Shown here piece after piece: positions 1-5,265 of a stretch of 6,259 bases of DNA. The number at the start of each line of letters is the position of its first letter. The stretch's first letter is position 1. The notes beneath the pieces were generated by a model. The model was given only the letters and a program-made list of their open reading frames with translations, ran no database searches and had not been told where the DNA came from. The stretch covers positions 1 through 6,259 of the forward strand of contig CALIIG010000245.1 in assembly GCA_938018155.1 (NCBI GenBank), read 5' to 3'. Position numbers and translations under genes: made by a program. This DNA comes from an uncultured Prevotella sp. (GTDB lineage Bacteria; Bacteroidota; Bacteroidia; Bacteroidales; Bacteroidaceae).

Positions 1-11
1 GCCGTCACACC

Positions 12-59
12 CATCGTTCGACGACCGTCGTACGCGCTGCTGACGGCCGTCGAACGATG
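12..59. repeat. GC-rich inverted repeat (stem-loop), possible terminator of an upstream gene
   Basis: Arms CATCGTTCGACG (12-23) and CGTCGAACGATG (48-59) are perfect 12-bp reverse complements. After one A/C mismatch (24/47) the stem continues with CCGTC (25-29) pairing GACGG (42-46), giving 17 paired positions around a 12-nt loop. The segment also contains shorter palindromes, for example GACGGCCGTC at 42-51. Bases 1-60 are 65% GC, while the following 219 bases are about 27%. Only four T residues follow the stem, so a classical intrinsic terminator is possible but not clear. A REP-like element or a protein-binding site are alternatives. The structure is directly visible; the function is unknown. 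Confidence 0.6.
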
Positions 60-90
60 ACTTTTACAGGCTTAAAACAATATCTTTTGG

Positions 91-106
91 GTAAAACGGC
101 TTTTAC
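91..106. repeat. Short perfect inverted repeat GTAAAA-CGGC-TTTTAC
   Basis: GTAAAA (91-96) and TTTTAC (101-106) are perfect 6-bp arms around a 4-nt loop. CTTTTAC also occurs at 61-67 and GTAAAG at 115-119 plus 120, so the stretch 61-120 is built from variants of one short word. It is AT-rich and contains no convincing gene. It may be a copy of an intergenic repeat family, but this cannot be judged from one window. Confidence 0.4.
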
Positions 107-205
107 AAATAGCAGTAAAGACGTTATCATAATTGTTTACTACGTGAGTGAGGATAAAATCTTTAATTTGTAATGTCGGCATGACATATTTTTCCATTTA
201 AAAGA

Positions 206-235
206 TTGAGTTTATCAAAAGATTTGTTACCTTTG
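206..235 (+). promoter_or_regulatory. Predicted Bacteroidota-type promoter of the nuo operon
   Basis: TTG at 206-208 is followed after exactly 19 bases by TACCTTTG at 228-235. This matches the Bacteroidota primary sigma consensus, a TTG-type -33 element, 19 bp, then a TAnnTTTG -7 element. Transcription would be expected to begin around 242-246, giving a leader of about 35 nt before the nuoA start at 280. No comparably spaced pair was seen elsewhere in 61-279. All genes to the window end are on the same strand with short gaps, so this promoter probably drives the whole operon. The match is seen directly; activity is inferred. Confidence 0.75.
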
Positions 236-239
236 CAAG

Positions 240-249
240 CACTTAAGTG
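240..249. promoter_or_regulatory. Perfect 10-bp palindrome CACTTAAGTG at the predicted transcription start
   Basis: CACTTAAGTG is its own reverse complement and covers the predicted transcription start just 3' of the -7 element. A second perfect 10-bp palindrome lies at 261-270, with centres 21 bp apart, about two helical turns. This could be an operator, but palindromes are not rare in AT-rich DNA and no known regulator motif is recognised. Confidence 0.3.
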
Positions 250-260
250 ATTATATTTAA

Positions 261-270
261 ATAACGTTAT
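261..270. promoter_or_regulatory. Perfect 10-bp palindrome ATAACGTTAT in the nuoA leader
   Basis: ATAACGTTAT is self-complementary and lies 9 nt before the nuoA ATG, in the untranslated leader. The core ACGTTAT also occurs at 121-127. It is followed by AATTTTTTT with no Shine-Dalgarno sequence. It may act as a binding site or a weak RNA hairpin, or it may be a chance palindrome. Confidence 0.25.
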
Positions 271-279
271 AATTTTTTT

Positions 280-630
280 ATGAATTTCACTTTATTGGTT
301 ACCGTTTTATTGACGGCTGTCACTCTGGTAGCAGGTGCTTATGTTGTCGCCAGGCTGATAGGTCCCCGTTCATACAATCCGGTTAAGGGTGAACCATTTG
401 AGTGTGGTATTCCCACAAGAGGCAGCAGCTGGATGCCTATGCACGCAGGCTACTACCTTTTTGCCATCCTTTTCCTGATGTTTGACATTGAAACAGTATT
501 CCTTTATCCTTGGGCCGTAGTTGTTAAACAATTTGGAACCATGGCCTTAGTGAGCATTGGATTCTTTCTTCTTGTTTTAGTATTTGGCCTTGCATACGCA
601 TGGCGGAAAGGAGCCTTGGAATGGAAGTAA
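280..630 (+). CDS. nuoA: NADH-quinone oxidoreductase subunit A (complex I, ND3 homologue)
   Basis: NuoA is a small membrane subunit of complex I that sits beside NuoH and NuoJ at the junction of the membrane and peripheral arms. The product is 116 aa with three predicted membrane helices at about 4-27, 57-79 and 86-107. The loop after helix 1 carries the family motif FECG (40-43), whose Cys42 matches the conformation-sensitive loop cysteine of ND3. Helix 2 contains FDIETVFLYPW with the conserved acidic pair Asp69 and Glu71. The C-terminus YAWRKGALEW is also typical. The start is the first ATG after the predicted promoter; it has no Shine-Dalgarno sequence and is preceded by a T-rich stretch, as is common in Bacteroidota. 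It is the first gene of the operon and its last 10 bases overlap nuoB. The gene appears intact. Confidence 0.96.
   Translation: MNFTLLVTVLLTAVTLVAGAYVVARLIGPRSYNPVKGEPFECGIPTRGSSWMPMHAGYYLFAILFLMFDIETVFLYPWAVVVKQFGTMALVSIGFFLLVLVFGLAYAWRKGALEWK
607..613 (+). promoter_or_regulatory. Strong Shine-Dalgarno sequence that fixes the nuoB start
   Basis: AAAGGAG lies inside the end of nuoA, 7 nt before ATG 621. It supports 621 as the nuoB start over the in-frame ATG at 600, which has no such sequence upstream. Strong Shine-Dalgarno sequences are uncommon in Bacteroidota, and in this operon they occur only at the two overlapping gene junctions. Confidence 0.75.
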
Positions 631-1385
631 GAAAACCACATATAAAAAGTATTCCTTATAGCGAGTTTAAGGATAACGATACATTAGAAGACATTGCAAA
701 AAAACTGAATGAAGGCGGCACAAATGTTGTTTTGGGCAGCCTCGATCAGCTTGTCAACTGGGGTAGAAGCAACTCGCTTTGGTCGCTCACCTTTGGTACA
801 TCGTGCTGTGGTATCGAGTTTATGGCCGTAGGTTGCTCACGCTACGACTTCTCTCGTTTTGGCTTTGAGGTAACACGAAACTCGGCCCGGCAGGCCGACC
901 TTATTATGTGCGCGGGAACCATTACCAACAAAATGGCCCCCGTGTTCAAGCGTCTTTATGACGAAATGGCGGAGCCGAAATATGTCGTTGCCGTAGGCGG
1001 TTGTACGATTAGTGGCGGTCCTTTCAAGAAGAGTTATAGCGTAGTGCGCGGCATTGACGAGCTTGTTCCTGTTGATGTGTACATTCCTGGTTGTCCCCCA
1101 CGCCCTGAAGCGATACTGTATGGCATGATGCAGCTCCAGCGTAAAGTGAAGATTGAGAAGTTCTTTGGCGGAGCTAACCATAAGATGAACAGCGAAGAGA
1201 GAGCAAGAAGTTTGGCGCAAGGCGGGCTTCATGGCCTTTCAAACGAAATACTTTCAAACGAAAAGCTGGGCATAAAAGACCCGATTATCGTTAGCTGTAC
1301 ACCTGATAAGAAGGATGTTGAAGCACTTGCTCAGGAGCTGGATACGCTGAATACAGAAGGCGAAAACAATGCTAATAATAAATAA
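621..1385 (+). CDS. nuoB: NADH-quinone oxidoreductase subunit B (cluster N2 subunit, PSST homologue)
   Basis: NuoB carries the terminal 4Fe-4S cluster N2, which hands electrons to quinone at the interface with NuoCD and NuoH. The predicted protein is 254 aa. The four N2 ligands are present: the tandem Cys62-Cys63 in GTSCCGIEF, Cys128 in GGCTISGG and Cys158 in YIPGCPPRPE. Other family motifs are LVNWGRSNSLW near 44-54 and RFGFEVTRNSARQADL near 79-94. The start at 621 is chosen because AAAGGAG stands 7 nt upstream; an in-frame ATG at 600 would add seven residues. The gene overlaps nuoA by 10 bp, suggesting translational coupling. After the conserved core ending near residue 175 there is a hydrophilic tail of about 80 residues, longer than the roughly 44 in the E. 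coli protein and without a recognised motif. The stop is 11 bp before nuoCD. Confidence 0.96.
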   Translation: MEVRKPHIKSIPYSEFKDNDTLEDIAKKLNEGGTNVVLGSLDQLVNWGRSNSLWSLTFGTSCCGIEFMAVGCSRYDFSRFGFEVTRNSARQADLIMCAGTITNKMAPVFKRLYDEMAEPKYVVAVGGCTISGGPFKKSYSVVRGIDELVPVDVYIPGCPPRPEAILYGMMQLQRKVKIEKFFGGANHKMNSEERARSLAQGGLHGLSNEILSNEKLGIKDPIIVSCTPDKKDVEALAQELDTLNTEGENNANNK

Positions 1386-1396
1386 GGTAGAAAGAT

Positions 1397-2971
1397 ATGA
1401 AACTGGAAAATAAGGAATTTGGCTTTGACAGCTTTCGTTCAGAGATGACGAAACTAAAGCAGGAACAGCATTTCGACTACCTTGTTACGATAACAGGTGA
1501 GGATTTTGGGCCCGAAGAAGGGCTTGGATGTATCTACATTCTCGAAAATACCGATACACATGAACGCTTGTCAGTTAAACAGCTCGCTAAGAAAGTAGGA
1601 GACGATTATGTAATACCTTCACTGTATTATGTATGGGCTGATGTGAACCTTCTGGAACGGGAGGTTTACGATTTCCTCGGTATTAAGTTTCTCGGACATC
1701 CTGATATGCGTCGTCTTTACATGCGTAACGACTTTGAAGGATGGCCTCTTCGCAAGGACTTTGACATGAGTCCGGAGAAGAATCGTTTCCCAATGACGGA
1801 CGAACCGGAGAGCGATTGGACCTCGGAATGGAACTTAGACGAAGCCGGTAATCTTTATGAAACCAGGCATCGCTTGTTTGATGAGGACGACTTTGTGATT
1901 AATTTCGGTCCCAACCACCCTTCAACGCACGGCGTTTTGCGTTTGCAAACCATTGTAAATGGCGAAACCATTAAGCATGTTTATCCCCATTTGGGCTATA
2001 TTCACCGTGGTATGGAGAAGATGATGGAGAGCATGACGTATCCACAAACGCTCGCATTGACCGACCGTTTAAATTATCTTTGTGCCATGCATCACCGCCA
2101 TGCGCTGGTAGGTGTAATCGAAGAGGCAATGGGTGTAGAGCTTACAGATCGCATTCAATACATACGAACGATCATGGATGAGCTGCAGCGCATTGACAAT
2201 CACTTGCTGTTTCTCGGGACCTGTGCGCAGGACCTCAGTGCCCTTACGGCTTTTCTTTACTGCATGCGCGACCGTGAACACCTGCTCAACGTGATGGAAG
2301 AGACTACGGGTGGTCGCCTTATTCAGAACTATTACCGTATTGGAGGCTTGCAGGATGATATTGATCCGAACTTCGTTCAGAACGTAAAAACCTTCTGTAA
2401 ATATATGCGTCCGATGGTAAAAGAATACTTAGACGTATTTGGTGACAATGTAATTACACATCAACGCCTGGAGGGAGTGGGATACATGAACTTGAATGAC
2501 TCGATTGATTACGCTCTTACCGGCCCCGCAGGACGTGCAGCCGGCTGGAAGAATGACGTGCGAAAGAATCATCCTTATGCCCTTTATGATAAGGTTGAAT
2601 GGGAGCAAGTTACCGGAATAGGATGCGATTCGATGACTCGTTACATGGTTCATATCAATGAAATATATCAGAGCTTGAATATCATTGAGCAACTGATTGA
2701 TAACATTCCCGAAGGCGACTTCTATGTAAAACAGAAGCCAATCATTAAAGTTCCTGAAGGACAGTGGTACTTTTCTGTTGAAGGCGGAGCAGGAGAATTT
2801 GGTGTTTATCTTGACAGTAGAGGAGATAAGAGTCCTTATCGTATCAAAATGCGTCCGATGGGACTATCACTTGCCGGTGCCTTTGACAAGATGTTGAAGG
2901 GCGAAAAGATTGCTGACCTTATTGCTACGGGCGCAAGTATCGACTTTGTTATTCCTGACCTTGACCGATAA
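1397..2971 (+). CDS. nuoCD: NADH-quinone oxidoreductase fused subunits C and D
   Basis: This 524-aa fusion joins NuoC (30-kDa subunit) and NuoD (49-kDa subunit), as in E. coli but shorter than the roughly 600 aa there, mainly because the NuoC part is compact. The NuoC domain (about 20-125) has the signature LEREVYDFLGIKF...HPDMRRLYM and ends WPLRKDFD. An acidic linker (about 125-165) leads to NuoD, which opens with NFGPNHPSTHGVLRL. His178 and Tyr227 are 49 residues apart, the spacing of the quinone-binding His/Tyr pair in mammalian (59/108) and Thermus (38/87) complexes. Further family blocks are GYIHRGMEK, GLQDDID, RLEGVGY, LTGPAGRAAG and the C-terminal GASIDFVIPDLDR. Hydrogenase-type metal cysteines are not expected in NuoD. 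Unusual is the sequence HHRH at 232-235, just after the quinone tyrosine. The start follows a weak AAGG 9 nt upstream. nuoE, nuoF and nuoG, which follow nuoCD in E. coli, are absent. Confidence 0.96.
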   Translation: MKLENKEFGFDSFRSEMTKLKQEQHFDYLVTITGEDFGPEEGLGCIYILENTDTHERLSVKQLAKKVGDDYVIPSLYYVWADVNLLEREVYDFLGIKFLGHPDMRRLYMRNDFEGWPLRKDFDMSPEKNRFPMTDEPESDWTSEWNLDEAGNLYETRHRLFDEDDFVINFGPNHPSTHGVLRLQTIVNGETIKHVYPHLGYIHRGMEKMMESMTYPQTLALTDRLNYLCAMHHRHALVGVIEEAMGVELTDRIQYIRTIMDELQRIDNHLLFLGTCAQDLSALTAFLYCMRDREHLLNVMEETTGGRLIQNYYRIGGLQDDIDPNFVQNVKTFCKYMRPMVKEYLDVFGDNVITHQRLEGVGYMNLNDSIDYALTGPAGRAAGWKNDVRKNHPYALYDKVEWEQVTGIGCDSMTRYMVHINEIYQSLNIIEQLIDNIPEGDFYVKQKPIIKVPEGQWYFSVEGGAGEFGVYLDSRGDKSPYRIKMRPMGLSLAGAFDKMLKGEKIADLIATGASIDFVIPDLDR

Positions 2972-3032
2972 TAAGCAGTAGCATAAAAAGAATAATATAA
3001 TAAAAGAATAAAGAATTAACAACATTCGCACA
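2972..3032 (+). other. A-rich spacer and leader before nuoH
   Basis: This 61-bp gap is rich in A and contains AAAGAATA twice (2987-2994 and 3003-3010, 16 bp apart). The decamer AAAGAATAAA at 3003-3012 recurs at 4140-4149 before nuoI, at nearly the same distance from the start codon (30 and 28 nt). There is no Shine-Dalgarno sequence, no terminator-like hairpin and no TAnnTTTG promoter element. It probably acts as an unstructured A-rich ribosome landing region. It is also where nuoEFG would stand in the E. coli order. Confidence 0.4.
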
Positions 3033-4118
3033 ATGTTTGACTTTTCAATAGTTACAAAGTGGGTCGATAATCTTCTCCGACAGACCTGTGGTCTTGGTGA
3101 TTTTTGGACGCTCCTGATTGAATGTGTGCTTGTGGGCGCAGTTGTTTTAACGCTGTATGCCCTGATAGCCATGTTTATGATATTTTTCGAACGCAAGGTA
3201 TGTGCATGGTTCCAATGCCGTTTAGGGCCTATGCGTGTAGGGCCATGGGGTATCTTTCAGGTCATGGCCGATGTGCTAAAAATGCTGATTAAGGAGATTT
3301 TTGGCGTTGATCGATCGGACAAATTCCTCTATGTTCTTGCACCATTACTTACTATAATTGCGTCGGTAGGAACATTTTCGTTCCTTCCCTGGAACAAGGG
3401 GGCAGTGGTTCTCGACTTTAATGTGGGTGTGTTTATGGTTACAGCCATCAGCTCTATCGGCGTTTTAGGCGTTATTCTTGCAGGCTGGGGTTCGAACAAT
3501 AAATACTCTGTTGTTTCGGCAATGCGTGGTGCAGTGCAGATGATTTCGTATGAAATGTCGCTCGGTCTTTGCATGGTTACAGCTGTTGTATTGTGCGGAA
3601 GCATGCAATTGACTGATATTATTGCAGCCCAGACCGGTCCTTGGAAGTGGCTTGTTATACAGGGACATATCCCCGCTATGGTGGCTTTCCTTGTATTCCT
3701 TGTTGCAGGTAATGCAGAAGCAAACCGCGGTCCGTTCGATCTTGCAGAAGCGGAGAGTGAACTTACCGCTGGTTATCATACGGAATACTCGGGTATGGGC
3801 TTCGGCTATTTTTACCTGGCTGAATATCTAAACCTTGTTGTTATATCAGGTTTAGCCGCTACAATCTTCCTCGGAGGGTGGGCACCGCTGAACATTGGCA
3901 TCGGAGGCTTTGATACATTAATGAATTATATCCCGGGCTTTGTCTGGTTCATTGGCAAGACTTTACTTGTTATCTGGATTCTGATGTGGGCTCGCTGGAC
4001 CTTCCCCCGCTTGCGAATTGACCATATTCTGAAGCTTGAGTGGAAGTATCTCATGCCTTTGATGTTGCTCACGTTGGTTGTCATGACATGTTGTGTGGCA
4101 CTGGGGTGGACATTCTAA
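3033..4118 (+). CDS. nuoH: NADH-quinone oxidoreductase subunit H (ND1 homologue)
   Basis: NuoH is the membrane subunit that closes the quinone chamber under NuoB and NuoCD and starts the proton path. The protein is 361 aa with about eight predicted membrane helices (roughly 28-50, 99-118, 131-152, 166-190, 208-226, 259-282, 301-320 and 338-358). Family signatures are FERKVCAWFQCRLGP (52-66) followed by GIFQVMADVLKMLIKE, then GWGSNNKYS...QMISYEM (151-175), and the quinone-loop block NRGPFDLAEAESEL...TEYSG (231-254) with its acidic residues intact. One family proline in that block (usual PFDLPEAE) is alanine at residue 238. The C-terminal RLRIDHILKLEWK is the usual last loop. The start ATG follows an A-rich leader with no Shine-Dalgarno sequence and gives a normal family N-terminus. 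The gene is intact and co-directional with nuoI, 49 bp away. Confidence 0.96.
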   Translation: MFDFSIVTKWVDNLLRQTCGLGDFWTLLIECVLVGAVVLTLYALIAMFMIFFERKVCAWFQCRLGPMRVGPWGIFQVMADVLKMLIKEIFGVDRSDKFLYVLAPLLTIIASVGTFSFLPWNKGAVVLDFNVGVFMVTAISSIGVLGVILAGWGSNNKYSVVSAMRGAVQMISYEMSLGLCMVTAVVLCGSMQLTDIIAAQTGPWKWLVIQGHIPAMVAFLVFLVAGNAEANRGPFDLAEAESELTAGYHTEYSGMGFGYFYLAEYLNLVVISGLAATIFLGGWAPLNIGIGGFDTLMNYIPGFVWFIGKTLLVIWILMWARWTFPRLRIDHILKLEWKYLMPLMLLTLVVMTCCVALGWTF

Positions 4119-4167
4119 GAGAGATAAAGTACAAGGATTAAAGAATAAAAATAAAACAATAAGAAAT
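4119..4167 (+). other. A-rich spacer and leader before nuoI
   Basis: This 49-bp gap is strongly A-rich and contains AAAGAATAAA (4140-4149), the decamer also found before nuoH. It lacks a Shine-Dalgarno sequence and shows no promoter or terminator. An in-frame open stretch reaches back to an ATG at 4093 inside nuoH, but the region has the composition of a leader and the encoded residues are not like NuoI. Confidence 0.4.
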
Positions 4168-4737
4168 ATGTCTGAATCATATTTTGGCGGTATTAAGGGG
4201 GCTGTAAAGACTTTGGCTACCGGCTTGAAAATTACCATGAAGGAATATTTCACGCCTAAGTCGACCGAACAGTATCCTGAAAACCGTGAGACAACACTGC
4301 ATGTTGCCAAGCGTCACCGCGGTCGTCTCGTCTTTAAACGTGTTACTGAGGACGAATTGCAGGATGCAAAGATACAGGCTCGCGGTTTAAAATTGGGCGA
4401 TTATAAATGTACTGCATGTACCATGTGCGAAAAAGCATGTCCTAATGACACCATTAAGATTACGGCTCACATGGAGACTTTGGAGGACGGTAAGAAGAAA
4501 AAGCAGCTTGATGATTATCAGTATGATTTGGGAGACTGTATGTTTTGCCAGCTCTGTGTGAACGCCTGTAACTTTGATGCCATCGAATTTACCAACGATT
4601 TTGAAAATTCTGTCTTTGACCGCTCGAAGTTAGTGCTTCATCTTGACAAAGAAATCTACAAGGGTGGTTCATTACCAAGGTTGATTGATGGTGGTGCTCC
4701 TTTAACGATTGGCAAGTTTAATACTAAAACCAAATAA
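4168..4737 (+). CDS. nuoI: NADH-quinone oxidoreductase subunit I (2x 4Fe-4S ferredoxin-like subunit, TYKY homologue)
   Basis: NuoI carries clusters N6a and N6b, which relay electrons to N2 on NuoB. The predicted protein is 189 aa. Motif 1 is Cys81-x2-Cys84-x2-Cys87-x3-Cys91-Pro; motif 2 is Cys124-x2-Cys127-x2-Cys130-x3-Cys134, followed by Asn135 instead of the usual proline. All eight ligands are therefore present. Upstream are the family pieces YPE (36-38) and RHRGRLVF (49-56) after an amphipathic N-terminal segment. Between the motifs lies a lysine run, Lys109-112. A tail of about 30 residues rich in Gly and Lys ends the protein. The start at 4168 gives MSESYFGG; an upstream in-frame ATG at 4093 lies within nuoH and would add 25 unrelated residues. 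nuoJ follows after 6 bp. In an enzyme without NuoG, this subunit is the likely entry point for electrons (inference). Confidence 0.95.
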   Translation: MSESYFGGIKGAVKTLATGLKITMKEYFTPKSTEQYPENRETTLHVAKRHRGRLVFKRVTEDELQDAKIQARGLKLGDYKCTACTMCEKACPNDTIKITAHMETLEDGKKKKQLDDYQYDLGDCMFCQLCVNACNFDAIEFTNDFENSVFDRSKLVLHLDKEIYKGGSLPRLIDGGAPLTIGKFNTKTK

Positions 4738-4743
4738 GCGATT

Positions 4744-5265
4744 ATGGCAAATATTATAATGTTTAGTATTTTAGCTTTAGTCATTCTTGGCTCAGCTATT
4801 ATGTCAGTAATGACGAAGAGCATCATGCGTGCCGCAACATGGTTATTATTTGTTTTGTTCGGTATAGCAGGAATTTATTTCCTGCTTGACTATACTTTCC
4901 TCGGAGCTGCACAGGTATCTATTTATGCGGGTGGCATTACCATCATGTATATTTTTGCCATCCAGCTGGTATCAAAACAGTCATTACAGAATCTCGTTGC
5001 ACGGTTCCGTGGAGTCCGAATCATGCAGGGAGCATTGATAAGTCTGGCTGGATTGGCAGTTGTTGCAGTGATATTGATGAAGAATAAGTTCCTTGATGAG
5101 GCCGTTCAAATGGCTGATGTGGAAGTTCCCATGCAACAAATAGGACAGGCTCTCGTCGGTTCCGGCAAGTTTGGATATGTATTACCCTTTGAGTTTATTT
5201 CAGTATTTCTGCTGGCTTGCATCGTTGGCGGTGTAATGATAGCAAGAAAGGAGGATGACAAATGA
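4744..5265 (+). CDS. nuoJ: NADH-quinone oxidoreductase subunit J (ND6 homologue)
   Basis: NuoJ is a membrane subunit between NuoA/H and NuoK that takes part in coupling quinone reduction to proton pumping. The protein is 173 aa with five predicted helices (about 4-22, 29-49, 54-77, 92-112 and 145-167). The best-conserved family stretch, FLGAAQVSIYAGGITIMYIFAIQL (52-75), is helix 3; its Tyr61 and the following small residues match the region of the pi-bulge described in ND6. The last helix begins YVLPFEFISVFLL, with Glu150 in the membrane. The start is 6 bp after nuoI and has no Shine-Dalgarno sequence. The TGA stop overlaps the nuoK start in an ATGA arrangement. The gene appears intact. Confidence 0.95.
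   Translation: MANIIMFSILALVILGSAIMSVMTKSIMRAATWLLFVLFGIAGIYFLLDYTFLGAAQVSIYAGGITIMYIFAIQLVSKQSLQNLVARFRGVRIMQGALISLAGLAVVAVILMKNKFLDEAVQMADVEVPMQQIGQALVGSGKFGYVLPFEFISVFLLACIVGGVMIARKEDDK
5247..5254 (+). promoter_or_regulatory. Strong Shine-Dalgarno sequence for nuoK
   Basis: AAAGGAGG lies within the last codons of nuoJ, 7 nt before the nuoK ATG at 5262. It is close to a full complement of a canonical 16S 3' end, and together with the 4-base ATGA overlap suggests coupled translation of nuoJ and nuoK. Only the nuoB start has a comparable site in this window. Confidence 0.75.

Noticed and set aside
1..15. Similarity of the first bases to the CCGTCACACC stretch near the 16S rRNA 3' end
   Set aside because: The match is only about ten bases and the following sequence is a hairpin unlike rRNA.
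133..170. Second promoter candidate TTG (133-135) with TTAATTTG (163-170)
   Set aside because: The -7 element lacks the TA and the 27-bp spacing is too long.
600..620. In-frame upstream ATG at 600 as the nuoB start
   Set aside because: It has no Shine-Dalgarno sequence and would lengthen the overlap with nuoA to 31 bp; ATG 621 has AAAGGAG at 7 nt.
837..1232. 131-codon open frame on the - strand inside nuoB
   Set aside because: It is antisense to a fully conserved gene and its product shows no recognisable features; the same applies to the other antisense frames within nuoCD, nuoH, nuoI, nuoJ and nuoK.
2075..2082. TATCTTTG inside nuoCD as an internal promoter -7 element
   Set aside because: The nearest upstream TTG is at 2057-2059, only 15 bases away instead of about 19, and the bases encode conserved residues around Tyr227.
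3622..3831. 69-codon + strand frame inside nuoH
   Set aside because: It overlaps the conserved NuoH quinone-loop coding region in another frame and has no independent support.
4093..4167. In-frame ATG at 4093 as the nuoI start
   Set aside because: It lies within the nuoH coding region, the added 25 residues do not resemble NuoI, and the A-rich gap looks like a leader.
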